Shown: piece after piece, positions 46,578 to 59,182 of the stretch | Numbering within the stretch: the stretch's first letter is position 1 | Layout of the letters: each line of letters begins with the position of its first letter | NCBI RefSeq assembly: GCF_022581195.2 | Contig: NC_061462.1 | Coordinates: 2,914,001 to 2,978,000, forward strand | Reading direction: 5' to 3' | From: Helicoverpa zea | Taxonomy: Eukaryota > Arthropoda > Insecta > Lepidoptera > Noctuidae | Length of the DNA: 64,000 nucleotides | The notes under the pieces: generated by a model | Database searches by the model: none | Seen by the model: the letters and a program-made list of their open reading frames with translations, nothing else | What the model was told of the DNA's origin: nothing | Translations under genes and position numbers: made by a program

Positions 46578-47389
46578 ATATACCTGGTGTATGCTTTTCG
46601 CCGATGACATTGTTCTGGTGGGGGAGAGTGGGCCAGAGGTCCAGAGTAGACTGGAGGCATGGCGGCTGAGACTGGAGACAGTGGGTTTAAAGGTGAGCAG
46701 GAGTAAAACCGAATACCTTCATTGTGATTTTGGCGGTATTTCGGGACCCATGACCATAACCCTAGCCGGCATGCCCCTACCAGTTTGCTCCGACTTCCGG
46801 TACCTTGGTTCACTCGTCCAAAGTGACGGTGAGGTGAACAGGGACGTTACGCATCGGATCAATACTGGATGGATGAAGTGGCGACAGGTAACTAGCGCTA
46901 TTTGTGACCCGCGGATGCCCCTCAAACTGAAGGGCAAAATTTACAAATCCGTCATTAGACCTGTCGTCCTGTATGGATCGGAGTGTTGGGCATTGAAAAA
47001 GACGGACGAGAAGAGAGTGCATGTAACAGAAATGAGAATTCTGAGATGGATGTGTGGTGTTACAAGAATGGATAAAGTGAGGAATGATTACATTAGAGGA
47101 AGTCTGAAAGTAGCGCCAGTTACAGAAAAGATGAGAAGTAGAAGATTGTCGTGGTATGGACATGTAATGAGGAGGGATGATACGCATGCAACAAAGTGTG
47201 TGCTAAGTATGAATGTAGATGGATGGAGAGGAAGAGGAAGACCTAAGAAAAGATGGATGGATTGCCGAAAGATGATATGAATAGGAAGGGAGTGAGTGTC
47301 AGTATGACGAGTGACAGGGGAAAATGGAAGAAAATGACATATTGCGCCGACCCCAAGTAATATTTGGGAACAGGGCAGGAGAAAGAAGA
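46578..47389 (+). mobile_element. 5'-truncated RTE-clade retrotransposon with 18-bp TSD
   Basis: The flanking repeat AGTGACTTTTGTTAAGAA occurs at 46560-46577 and again at 47390-47407, an 18-bp target-site duplication. Between them are the C-terminal half of an RT frame, a very short 3' UTR and a GAAAGAAGAA-type end, as expected for RTE elements. It lies in the intron between window exons 3 and 4 of the A2M-like gene, in the opposite orientation. Confidence 0.9.
46579..47280 (+). pseudogene. RTE reverse transcriptase fragment, frameshifted near the C terminus
   Basis: The open frame starts in target sequence (MTFVKK) and enters the element at TWCMLFADDIVLVGES, the catalytic FADD box. It continues with SRSKTEYLHCDFGG, FRYLGSLVQSDGEVNRDVTH, LYGSECWALKK, MRILRWMCGVTRMDK and WYGHVMRRDD. 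These are diagnostic of RTE/BovB-type RT in insects. It stops at 47278-47280. Similarity to the usual C terminus (MNRKGVSVSMTSDRGKWKK) continues in the next frame until about 47360, so a 1-bp indel near 47265-47270 has shifted the frame. Fingers, palm motifs before FADD and the endonuclease are gone. It is a dead copy. Confidence 0.88.
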
Positions 47390-47790
47390 AGTGACTTTTG
47401 TTAAGAAGATTTCGTTGATATGTACGTAACAAGTTAATTTGTTTTATGTAACATCATACAAACCCTATAATCAGATAGTTACAATATTCAAGAGCGTCGT
47501 TTTTTATTGAGAATTGTTCTAAGTGAATAGTTTTGAATATTGAATAAGCTCGGAATGATCTGCTATTATTGGAGGCATATGCATGTTGTTAGCATTAGAC
47601 GACGGTTGGCTATGTCGATAATAAAATGATAAGGCTTCAGATTTCAGTTAAACCCTACAGATGAACTAATTAAAAAAAAAAGTGGCTTTAGTTTTCTTTT
47701 CTCAAATTCAATTGATAAACTCTGCGTGCTAAATTAATTAAGAGACATACAGGCATTCCTTTACTTCTTACTAGGAAACTCAACACTCAC

Positions 47791-48014
47791 CCTCCCAACA
47801 AAAGGCAATCCCGGCTTATACCGCCTTCTCATGCTGTCAGCAAATCTCAGCTCCACATAATGCTGTTCAGCGGCCGGTGCTGCTGGTGCCGTGTTCCCCA
47901 TGCCATTGCCAACGGTGATGTCAACCCTTGCTGAACCGCCTCCGCAGCGGGCTTCGATGCGCCAGGTACCGGAGCGGGCACCAGTTGCTAAGATTGCGCT
48001 GAGTTTGCGTACGC
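47791..48014 (-). CDS. A2M/TEP-like exon 3 in window (MG2 end joined to MG4 start)
   Basis: A 224-bp exon, acceptor aatttaccttcaacag, donor GTTGGGAGG|GTGAGT. It completes the G left by the previous exon (GGC, Gly) and ends in phase 0. The first half (VRKLSAILATGARSGTWRIE) is the end of MG2: in the family a G.W.I.A strand closes this domain. A low-complexity linker GNTAPAAPAAE follows, and then YVELRFADSMRRRYKPGLPF, the strand that opens MG4 (compare the yFKPGmPf motif of C3/A2M). The roughly 110-residue MG3 that normally sits between these two strands is absent, although the exon is contiguous in the genome. GC is clearly above the flanking intron. Confidence 0.88.
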
Positions 48015-51000
48015 CTGTTGAAGGTAAATTAATGTTAGTAGTTTTTTTAATAAACATTGTGTAGAAAGAAATGAAGACTAATGAACAAAGGTTGTTGTTG
48101 CTGACATGATTTCAGTTGGTAGTAAGCTTAGCCTAAAGTATAAGGGGACTGAAAAATTGTTCTTAAAAAAATATTTTTTATATTTTTACAAAATTATCAG
48201 GTACGAGGCTTTATAAACCTCCTGTATACCTTGTACATACACATATTTTGTACAAATATGAATACGGATTCAAATAATAAACCCATGAGAAATAATATTC
48301 CAATCGCGTAAAAATACTACCTAGTGTATTGGTAGCACAATATTGACGAAACAAGCCTACATCGCCTATCAGTCAAACTTGAGTGACATTCGATCACCAA
48401 CCACTCTGCAAGATAAAAATAAAATAAAAATACGAATATAATCGATAACCTAGATATAGGGACTTGTTAAAAAAACGGTCGGGTGACAAAACTGAGATGT
48501 ACTTTGAGCTCTATTTTTAACTGCGCAAGGACTGTATCAAAACATGTCCCTAAATAGCTTTGAGATTCAAAAGGTTGACATACATGACTAAGCAACGTCC
48601 TTTGCAGTCTTTCAAAAATTCAGTTCTATTTCAACTTGTATATTTTTATATCAGGTTATTTTTCACTGACAACAAAAAGTGAGTCCCAAACAAATATACA
48701 CACCAAGCTGCTTTAATGAAGGTTTATAAAAATCTAGTCTCAGTCTCAGTTAGCAAGAACGATACTTTTACGCAGAACAAAAGTCGATAGACGCCAAACA
48801 AAAACAGCAGTGTCCTCTAAAACAGAACGTGTGTCCACTACCAAAGTTTTTGTCATGTGTTATGACATGTGACTTTTAAGAGGGTCAGCGAATGTAATTA
48901 ATCAAACTATATCTCGAGTGGGACCCGACTCACGCTTGACAAGGTTATGCCATAACTTCTCTTGACATTGCTATTTAATAGGTTTTTGGATAACAAACTT
49001 ATGATGGAAAAAGTGACTTGGAAGAAATTATCGATTATGAAATAGAAAAAGATAAAGAAAAATATGTTTTCACAAAATTGAGTTGGGTAAAGATCTTTAC
49101 AGTGAAACTAAATTCACTGCTTCGTTAGTTATAGGACCTAAGCTATATGAGCATGATGACCTGATTTCGATACTCGGGTCGAACAAACTGTTTGAGCAAT
49201 TTGAAGTGAGTGATCAGTTGTTTGCAATCATCGAATCGGCTCCCTCTTGCGAAGAATTAACACGTGATTGCTAAAGAGATGATGTATGTACGTACAATTC
49301 GGCCTGGGCTTACGCTAGGCTAAAAGGTCCTGGTTCTTAAACACAAAACTTTTTAACCGCACCAGCTCTACAGTCTAAACTCCCACAATGCTAGAATTAG
49401 CAATTAAATTAATATTACTCACATGTAAACTAAGTTCAGGACGGTTTACCCTTCTAAACTTTATAATTTATTAATGCAATTTCGGGACGTGTTCTACAAA
49501 AGTGATTTGTCACACTGCCAAAATACCTCGGTGCCTACAGACGCTTTGTGTTATCCCATTAAGGCAGGGATGGGGCACTGAATGCGTTTCAGGTAAAGCC
49601 AAACCTGATCCCTTTTGTTGGTAAAAGATTTTCCATGTCTTACCAAACCCCATGTTCTTATGATAAATCGTTGCCGTTGAAAACATCGACGTTTTTAAAT
49701 CGTTGTAAAAATATTACCTGAATACATTTAAGAAGGGTGCCATCACTTGGGACATTTAGTTTGGAAAGGACAAAGTGATGAATGATACCACTTTTTAAAC
49801 TGATGTAACTTTAGTTGATGCTTGGAATCAGTTGAGCAACAGAAAATGTAACGAGAGAAAAGTAAATAAAGACTCGGTCAATGTAAATGGACAATGTAAG
49901 TCATAAAATAAGTAACCCTTTTGCCCATTTATCACATAATGATACTGTAACACAATACACGCATTATCTGAGCGAGATGAAATCACTCATTTGAAATTGA
50001 TGTGGTAGATTATGATTGTCATTAGTAAATGATAATGAATGGAACCAAACTCATTTGGTAAATGGTATTGAAAATGAAATTGAATTTGTATTATGCTGAA
50101 AAATCTTCGGCCATAAATTCAAACTTGAAGAGTTTGGAATTAAATGTCAACGTTGAATTGATTTAACCGTTTAACTGGGTAATGCGCAGAATATTAATAT
50201 ATACCGGCAAAACAACTTTGAAATATTAAAGCCCGATTGTTTACAATACGAAATTATCATCATCATCGATCTTTTAGTGAAGGGTTTTAATATTTATAAT
50301 ATAATATTTACTAGTCTTTATCATAAGAACATTAAACATTATTGTAATAGGAAAACCAATACGTGTCGGAAAGTGTTGAATTAAGCCCTAAAACTTTTCT
50401 AATATCAAAGTTAAATTTTAATTTACATCATAACATTTATCTCAATAATATGTCAGTTATAAGTCAATCACGTTTCTAAGGGAAACGTAATTTATCAACA
50501 TTTGACGGGGGTTGGCATAGGATATGACATGGAAAGGCTTTCACTACTGTACCGTCATGCTTGTTGAGTCCAACCGCGGAGGCTAATCGAATTTCTTAAT
50601 ATTCAAGAATTTGCTTATAAGATTTGAGATGACTTATAGAATGATGTAATAATATTAGTCAACAGTGAAAAGCTTGCTGATGATCTAAAACGAACTCCAG
50701 TTTAAAACAAACATAAAATGTATTTTTCATAGGAAACTTTTTGATATTCTAATATTGCATTTGTATTTTCAACACAAGCTTTATTACAGCAACGAGAAAG
50801 AAAAACGTAATTTAGACGTTTGTTATAAACACGAAAAACAAAATGGAGAACTGGTTGCCATTTGCAGCGTTTCTCATAACTTCCAACCAGTCGAAAAGCA
50901 GAAACAATAACAAAAGTTACTTCACAATTAGAGAGAGATTGTTCTAGAGAACCACCAACGAAAGTTGGTCTCTCGATCTTGGACTTATGTACATTTCACC

Positions 51001-52894
51001 AGATAACGCTGGAACAGAAAAATATCCACGTTGTGAAGACCAAGTTATTTTGGTTCACAAATATGATTGTCCTGCAATTCGTATTGCTGCATGTGAAAAT
51101 TTTATTGATGGAGATGCAAATGACTGAGTAGAATTAATTTAGCTTTTTCATTTCACTCAGACATTTGCTTATATGGACGATATGTTCATTGTTTGGGTAC
51201 CGTTGGGTATTCGACAAAACTTTCATATTTGTGCTCAAACTGTGGAGTGAATTCTGCTGAATTGAAATTGCTTGTGTGTTTTAAAATAGTGATTCATTGT
51301 GTATTTTTTTCTGCCAAGCTTGTGTAACAAAATGTTTTTGTGTACTTACATTTTCTTTTACTATATATTCGTTTTCCCTAATTTATTCATGTACGTAGGC
51401 GTTGTGACGATTTACATAGGGTTATTATGAAATCAAATATTGTTTGTATAAGTTAGAATATCTCATTATCATTATTTATACGTTTTCCGTTGTAAAGTAT
51501 GGTCCTGACGTTCTTAAATTACCCCTGTTTTCGATTCAATCTTATTATATTCTTATACGAATTGTGAGAGTAATTGTACTTGTGACTTCTACGTTATATT
51601 AATGAAACTTATAACTTCATCAATAACATAACTAACTAGTTTTAACTAGGTATATTACCGTGGCGCTGGAACTATTTCACGAGAAATGATTAAACGAACT
51701 TAGCTAGCTCATTTGCGGCTCGCCAAAGTTAATGAACATCTACTTTAATTAAGTTTAAGATTTGATAAGAATTTTCGAAGTTGTGTTATCTGTAGGTAAA
51801 AGAAATAAGTTTCAGTAATTTCATTTGACACTATGTAATTTATTATATACTAATTTATGCTTAGAGAAAGATATTCCCTCTTATATTGTCGATGTTTACG
51901 CTAAATGTTGAAATCACATAACAGCACAATTATGGACGAGGAGACAAATCATTAATTGTTACCAAAATATATTTAATATGTAATTTTTATTTCAATCAAT
52001 TAACCATTAAACCTCAACAGGGATTTTAAATCATTATGAAATTGGAATACAATTGTTAATTAAAACATTTTAAGTATATGTTTATTTTATTTTATAAGTA
52101 ATTAACAGTCGTACAACAGCAATTATATTAAATATGGTTTTTAACAGCTACTACATATTTATGATAGTTAATATACCTATTTTGATTTTCAACAATTCAC
52201 TGGCTTACATCATCAGGTTAGTTACTGATCTATTTGCACCAAACTGTTGACATTAACAAAGCCAAATTCCGACCGATGCTTATCACTGTCACTTCAATCC
52301 ACTCTAAAATCTTTTTACAAGAAAAAAAAAAACATCTCAAAGTACAGAAGCTAAGATTATGTACCGAACATTAAACATTGAAGCATTTTGTCCAAGGAAA
52401 TTGAATCTGTCCAACGGAGACTCCAACCTAAGGTGACTACATGAGAACGCTTTTAACGGACCAGATCATCTCGTTGAGGATTATTTACGTAATACTCCAA
52501 GAGATTCGCCATGGAGATCCCATGGTAATGTCCTGTCCATTTTTCATAAGGTCATCTAGTTTTGTGGCTCGTTGTTTGCCTTTTATGTGTATTTTAAATG
52601 AGTAGGTGGGAAGTTAAAAAGTTTTTGCCACTGTTTTTGGTGAGACATGACTCGACACTATTAGTTACTAAAAAGAGAAAAGAATGCTTGCTCTTTTTGA
52701 AGTACAATTTCGAAGAATAGTAAAGTTTCGTTATCCACTTTTAGCAGCACAATTATTCAGGACAGGTCTTAAAGATAAGAAATACAAACGGGCTTCAATT
52801 TCTTGACAGCCAATGTTGGACTCTAATCCAAAAGTGTAAAGCTCATTATTGCATGCTTTATTCTTTAATGCTGCTTCTTTAGAATTTGTCTTAC
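48015..52894. other. Intron between window exons 2 and 3
   Basis: 4880 bp, AT-rich, no exon, repeat pair or mobile element recognised. The stretches 42752-44062 and 47408-47790 in the next intron are similar. Confidence 0.5.
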
Positions 52895-53020
52895 CTTCAT
52901 CCATAGATAGCTGTTCCCATATAGCGACCTTGGTGCCTGCTGGGTCACTGAGTGCCACGTAAGCCAATTCTCCTCTAACGAGCCGCAGATCATGGTCCAA
53001 GGCGAGGATCCAGAAGGTAA
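52895..53020 (-). CDS. A2M/TEP-like exon 2 in window (MG2 core)
   Basis: A 126-bp exon with acceptor tttctctttgttacag and donor GATGAAG|GTAAGA. It takes over the A left by the previous exon (ATT, Ile) and leaves one G for the next. The 41 following residues start TFWILALDHDLRLVRGELAY and end AIWEQLSMDE. This is the classic MG2 pattern (hydrophobic strand, Asp/His, L-R, then V.L.DP.G..VA.W). The conserved DPAGTKVAIW segment aligns by eye with the DP.GN.V..W strand of TEPs and CD109. The intron before it is 5976 bp and the one after it 4880 bp. The open frame extends through the donor to 52731, but that part is intronic and lacks family similarity. Confidence 0.87.
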
Positions 53021-56000
53021 CTGTAACAAAGAGAAACACTTAGTATATTATCACCGGCCAATACTTTGCGGAATGACATACTACTGGATTTTCCCGTGTA
53101 AATTGGTGTTTGCCAACAACCCTAAACAATAATCATCATCCCCCTGCCCTTATTGCAATTTTTATATGGAGCCAGCGCAGCATGATTTCTTCCACGCCTT
53201 ACTATGTGATGTCATCTCACTAGTTTATTTAAATACAAAAAAAAGCATTCAGGTATATATTGCATATTCACCAACTTTTGAACTTGCACGTTTGTAGATA
53301 TGTAAGGTGCCTATAATTTTTCGCTAATCAGCAATGATAATACGGACTTTGCCCCATGCACATGTCTTACACTTTTATACAGCTGAAGTGATTTCACAAC
53401 TATACTCGTACTAATAAAATTCGGATAATGACGCTAATGATCGTTTACTGAAGAGAGTAATGTATAGCTCATCAAGAATTACGAGAATAATCTTTTAGTT
53501 TCTCCGAAAATTCGTGTTGCCCGAAGCCTACAAAATACCAACAACGAAAAGTAATAACAAGTTATTTTACATTTCACGTTAAAGTAGTTAATTAACTTTG
53601 CAAGGTATTTTATTAATTAATAACTTTACCTGCCCGAATTTCAAGCAGAAATTTTCAGTGAAAAATCAATATAATAATTTTTTTATTGAAAATATTTAAT
53701 GGATGAAACAATGTAAAAGGTTTTTTGGGATATTGTTTCAGTTAAAATTATTTCATTAGTGAAAACGCTGTGGTACGATTTTCTGATAATAATGACATGC
53801 TTTTATGTATTGATTCCTACGGATAATGTTCTTTTGAACAATGAGCTGACATTCATTTTTGAAACATTCGTGTCATTTTTTAAATTACATTCATGTCACA
53901 TTTGTGCACAATGACATTTGTAGGTTGGCTCTTTGTTTATGCTCTTCAGTTCTTTTAACATAAAATCTATGATACTACTCCAATTTCCAACGCAACATTT
54001 TACCATTCTTTGCTGCCAGGAAATCCTGGTTTCAAACGAAGTTTTCACTAGCCTTTAAACCAAAGTGATGGAAGGCTGTCAAAGTGAAGTGAGTGCCTGC
54101 TATTGGTTAAATCTCTATCCAGTTGTTCCGTAAATCTAGTGTATCACGGTACTTGAGTTCGGTTTTTGAGCATTGACTATTAGGTACTTAAACGTAGTTA
54201 CATTGGCAAGTTTGATTATTCTGTAGTTGATATTGAGGAGCACTGAGTCGCAAATATTCCAATTCGAGTAGAGGTACACACACATATTTGTACCTAAACC
54301 TATATATTTGTACAGGGAAGTTAGACCACTATTGATTCAGAGAACCTCTAATTTAGACATTGAACGGTACTACTTCAGCAAAACACAGACCAAGCCATTA
54401 CATAATGTTGTTCGATATTACGCTGCAAGTTCTCAGAAAATCTGCCGATGCCTATAAATCCACATTTCACCTAGTTACGACCCCAAAGTGCGGTGCAATA
54501 AAATACCTAAGAAATTCATTAAGTATTTCGCTGCAAAAGTTTTAATTAATGTTGCGATAGAAAAACCGTTGATTACAGAAACAATAACGCCAAACATTAA
54601 TTTGGGTTTCGCATAAACATCTGAGGCGAGCTTAGGGTCACAGGAACATAAAATACGCTCGTAAAAGTAACACAAAGTTGAACACAAATTAATGGGAAAT
54701 ATTGCAGTTAGTGATCCAGGCTATCTTTATGAAAAAAAAAACAAGATATTTTATTCTCATCTCAGACTTCGCGGCATTACTTATATTTTGGAATTCACTT
54801 ATATTATTATTGGAGAATCACTTCCCGCAATTGGGTTAGTTGCTTATGTCCTTTCTCAAGCTCTTGAATTTCGGTGTACCTCTGATTGACAGACAAGCAG
54901 ACAGAGCTACTTTTGAATTTTCATTATACTAGTACAGACAAACCTTTATCAGGCTCTAGGTGCATTTTCTGTTCAGGTCTTGTTTCCATGTAAGAAAATA
55001 TCTTTCCAATTAGAAGAAACAAATGTCGCACAATAAAATGGAACACCTAAGTACGTTCGACACTGCTGCGACGGCCATTTTGTTTTATCCACGTAAACTT
55101 TTACGATAAGACATTAATGAAGTAAATAGCTCTTCGTTACATCTGTGTTATGTTGAGAAACGTCAGGAAGCGTCAAACATTTTCTTCAGTGTCGAAAAGT
55201 AAAGAATGTATTTATTTTTTTACTTGGTTTTGTCATTTTGTGTGGGAAAAGATGATTTTATGTGCAAATTTGCTTATAGTCAAATGATAACTGAAAACAA
55301 TAAGAGTATCCGCACGTTTGTTTCAACTTATGGATCAGTATAGATATGGCTGATGGAAAGCATATATATTATGACGATCAGATATTTAATCAGCATCAGA
55401 CTGCCAAAAAAATTTGATTTCAATTAAAAAAATACAACCATCGGCTCGACTGTCGGCCGACTGTTTAGTCTGCAGTTACTCTAAGGTTAAGAAAATAAGG
55501 TGTACAAATGCATTACCTAGAGCAAAGTTAGTAACAGTTATCCAATTAATTATTTCAAGTAGGAGAACCAACTGGGAACTCGCGTGAACTAAAGTTGGAA
55601 CCCAAGTTTGTCCACGTTGACATACGAAATTCCGTATCAATGTTTTACATGGCTGAATGAGCAGTTGGTTTGTGCCAGAAAACAGTCTTGTCTAAACCTG
55701 CTGACGTCATTGTTTTGGGAACAAGTTGAGACCCATTCCGGGCGTTTTAGTGGAGAAAGTGCGAATTGCGGTGTGGGAGTTTAGAGAATTAAGGTCATAA
55801 ATTGTGTGTTGTGTTCTGTTTGTACATTGTTGGACAATGTTTTTATATGTCTTTTGGGGGTTAAAAAGTAAGGATATTCTTGTCAGTTTCACAATGTTTT
55901 TTTTTTCATATTATTGCTGTGGCTTATCTATCTCAAGACATGTTCCAAAGAGTGCTACCTATGTAAGGAATTGAATATAATATATAGGTATTATGAAGCG

Positions 56001-58014
56001 GTAAAATAAAAGGTGTTGGGGATCGATCTAAGTTTTAAAGCCATGTTTACTTTCCAAAGTAAGCGATCTTACTACCGAAAAGCTGCAAGCTTTACTACAC
56101 TTTATATTTTGAGTTATTTAACTTCTATCCGTATTTTTTCGTCCCGGACATACAAAACTCATACGCTTAGCTCAACAGTAAGTTATTTTGCACAGCTAGT
56201 TCCAAAGTTGTACAATAAAGAGAAAGTTTGCGATTCGACTAAGTTTCGTACGCGAAATTCAAAATGGATGTTTTCGCAAGATCGAACTTTCATCTGGAAC
56301 GTTCGATAGACGCTTTGCATGTAAGTGTAACTAAAGCGTGATTTTACATATTGATATTGAGAAGTTCGTTTGTAAGTTGGTTGTAGATGATTCACACATG
56401 ATACGTGTACGGTAGACCGCACATCTCACACACCTTAACTCAATACTAATGAAAACTAGTGAAACCCTTAAGTTTTCATAATTTTTGGGTTTAAAATTGG
56501 AAAGGAGAAATAGGATGATACTGTCAAACGGCACGTGGGTGTTTGTCAAGTTGCATTACATCATAAATATTATGGTTAGGTACGCGGAAAAGTCAAGCAA
56601 CGATCGAAGTCAATAATGTTTTACCAATAATAATACGAATTGATCCTATCTATAATAGTAATACAAAACAATTTCCTGCCTATTTATATTAGAGTGGTTG
56701 TCATAGAAACGAAACGAGGAAAATGATCTCGAAAACATTTATCGGTAATGAGACGATATGGCCATGTTGAAATATCTTCAGAAATAATGGGCTTCACTAA
56801 TTATGAGATAACTGACGATCTGTGTCAACGGTTACACGATTTTGGTATCAGCAGAAATATTAAATGTGATAAACAAATAATTATGATATTTTAGATGCTT
56901 TATTTTACTGAATAATTCTTATGCTATATCAATATCAAAAAAGCTTCTGGAGAATCGTAACCGTCTCAATAATAAGTAAATGTAATAACGAATAACTAAT
57001 TTAAAATGACACATTGAGTGACGGAGTACTAGTCATCTCCACAAAAAGTTGGAAACCAAAAGGTTATGATGAGCAAGAGGTCTTGGATCTTGGAACCAGG
57101 AACTGTGGGAGGGTGAAATTATGGGATACAGTTAACTTTGACCCTAACTAGCGTCTCCTCTATTGGTGAACACCGTATGAAAATTGATGTAGTATTTTTT
57201 GAGATTATCGCGACCACACGGAAGACTTTTTCATCATAGTGATTTCTAGTTGAAAAAAAAACATTCATAACCTACAGATTCAATAGCTCAACAGCATCAT
57301 TACCACCCAAAATCTGACTCAAAAAGTTAACATTACCGACTACCTCGTACAACAATTTAACTGTGTCAATTGTAAGCAAACATAAATAGTGGGATTTACA
57401 CTGAACGAGTTAACGCAGTCAGATCGTGTGAACGTCAGGTGCCCGCTTCGAGTCAATAGTGCATCGATTTAGTACTATCGACTAAGTTTTAGGTTTTAGA
57501 GTAGGGAAGTACCGAGTATATTTTTAAATAGGTAAATAGTGTTTTTGAGCAAGTAGTCTTAGATTTGCCGAGAAATTTAGTTTCTGGGTTTAAAAATATA
57601 GCTTTGGACATAAACATACCTTTATGTTTTGAATTTTAAGTGGTGTTTAAAGTTTCTTCCCTAATAATACCTAAATCTCAAATTATATAATTTAGAATCG
57701 TACGTAGTTGCCCTTTGGGATACAGAATGTTCTCAGTCGCTTCGGCTAGAATAGTATTGTTTTATCAGTTTACCTATGCGCCAACTGATTTTCTAAACAA
57801 AAGAAAATTAATTTACCTAAGTCAATAAAGAGCTTACATTATTAGGTGCCTAAAAATGAGAATTTACCCGCTTTATAAAGTTTTAAGCGTTTATTGGTAC
57901 AAGCTAAGCGTTAATGCCATTAAATTCCGCTCGAACGTCCGAGTTCCACAATTTTATGGGCTGTAAACTTTAAAATAAAACAAAAACTCATTTGCCCTGT
58001 CCGTTTTATGGAGG
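53021..58014. other. Intron between window exons 1 and 2, featureless part
   Basis: About 5 kb with only short unsupported ORFs. The GACG repeat copy C follows at 58015; 58316-58996 is plain. Confidence 0.5.
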
Positions 58015-58315
58015 AAAAACCGGCCAAGTGCGAGTCGGAATCGCGCACGAAGGGTTCCGTACCATTATTTAGAAAATGAGCAAAAAATCTCGTTTTTTGT
58101 ATGGGAGCCCCCAGAAATATTTATTGTATTCTAGTTTTCAGTATTTGTTGTTATGGTGGCAATAGAATTACATCATCTGTGAAAATTTCAACTTTATAAC
58201 TATCACGGCTCATGAGATACAGCCTAGTGGCAGATGGACGGACGGACGGACGGACGGACAGAGGAGCGAAAACAATAGGGTCCCGTTTTACCCTTTGGGT
58301 ACGGAACCCTAAAAA
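58015..58315 (+). mobile_element. GACG-bearing interspersed repeat, copy C
   Basis: A full-length copy from ACCGGCCAAGTGCGAGTCGG to TACGGAACCCTAAAAA, with five to six GACG units at about 58228-58260. The inverted pair GGGTTCCGTACC/GGTACGGAACCC is intact. It lies in the intron between window exons 1 and 2. Confidence 0.75.
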
Positions 58316-58996
58316 TGTCCGAAGTATAACATGATGTACATTCGAAAAGGAACTTTCTGGAACACGAGATTCGGGGAACCAAAAGGAATTTACGAGTTTC
58401 AACGAATTTTTACGATGAAATATTTAAATATGAATATGTAATGAATTTTTTTGCGCTTGATTCGCTTAATGGACGCATAATAAAAGGTAGCCGTTAAGTT
58501 TATTTATTTTCGTTCCGAATTTAATTTTTGAACGTGACGATAATTTTTGCAATTTTATTCAAGTCGTCAGAATAATGATGAGGGTGTATTTTTATGAAGA
58601 AGCTGCAAAAGTCTTTTATTACATTAGAGCGAATTCAGTATTCATTGCAGTAAAAGAAGCAAAAGAAAAAAAAATGCTATGAGTTTTATAATTATAGCAT
58701 TCAACACGAAAAGAGAACTGTTCTTCACAATTCTTTAGTTCTTAAGACTGTGTTCAACCACCACCTTAAAACGCACACTCTTCCTACTTAAGACATTTTT
58801 GTGTACATATATTAATCAGAAGAAAACATGCTGCGTCGATACTAAATATAAAATTTTGCATAAGAGCAGGGGGATGATGATAGATATTATGTACAGTATT
58901 TATGCATATCAGCCTATCACCTACTTGAAGGCCACCGTACAGGACGTCCTACACTACATCAGCTCACATAAATATATATTCTTCAAAAATACTCAC

Positions 58997-59182
58997 TAGT
59001 TTCCCCCGGCCGGTAATGATGCCTCGCCGGTCTTACAATCACATCTCTCACTGGACCCAGCAGACGGATGACACTGTGACTCTTGGCAGTACACTCGTCA
59101 TTGCCAACGCAACCGACTGTGGTGTGTAGCGTGCAATGAGTGGCTGGCGATGATGGGATCTTGAGGGGGATGATGCCGTAAC
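58997..59182 (-). CDS. A2M/TEP-like exon 1 in window (MG1 end, MG2 start)
   Basis: This 186-bp internal exon begins in phase 1 (needs one base from an upstream exon outside the window) and ends one base into a codon. Acceptor is ttctcttgttccag, donor is A|GTGAGT. It encodes about 61 residues running from YGIIPLKIPSS to HHYRPGET. In the A2M family the last strand of MG1 is followed by a short linker and then the MG2 opening, usually (T)DKP.Y.PGE.V; here it is RPARHHYRPGET. Three cysteines (HCTL, VGCVG, DECT) lie in the linker, and such paired cysteines could form a local disulfide. No ATG or signal peptide is present, so the true N terminus is upstream. The next exon completes the split codon as Ile and continues MG2 directly. 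Confidence 0.82.

Larger units (their letters stand above)
921..59182 (-). other. Gene model: alpha-2-macroglobulin/TEP-family protein, partial, seven exons
   Basis: Seven minus-strand exons join in order 59182-58997, 53020-52895, 48014-47791, 42494-42339, 14090-13962, 13442-13291 and 1038-921. Every junction has AG/GT(G/A) splice sites, and the phases match at all six joins (1, 1, 0, 0, 0, 2), giving 363 codons without a stop. The product reads as consecutive macroglobulin (MG) domains of the A2M/complement C3/TEP superfamily. Key motifs are YRPGET at the MG2 start, GTWRIEA at the MG2 end, YKPGLPFVGRV at the MG4 start, and MAPISSLLVYYV in MG5. Such proteins are normally secreted or surface-bound and act in immunity, protease trapping or, for Drosophila Mcr, septate junctions. 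The first exon (signal peptide, most of MG1) lies beyond the right edge; MG6, bait region, CUB and thioester domains lie beyond the left edge. The assignment to Mcr or CD109-like rather than classical TEP is inference from divergence (RPARHHYRPG where TEPs usually have TDKPIYKPG). Confidence 0.86.

Noticed and set aside
52731..52894. Coding extension of the ORF beyond exon 2
   Set aside because: The family similarity ends exactly at the GTAAGA donor, and the next exon resumes it in phase.
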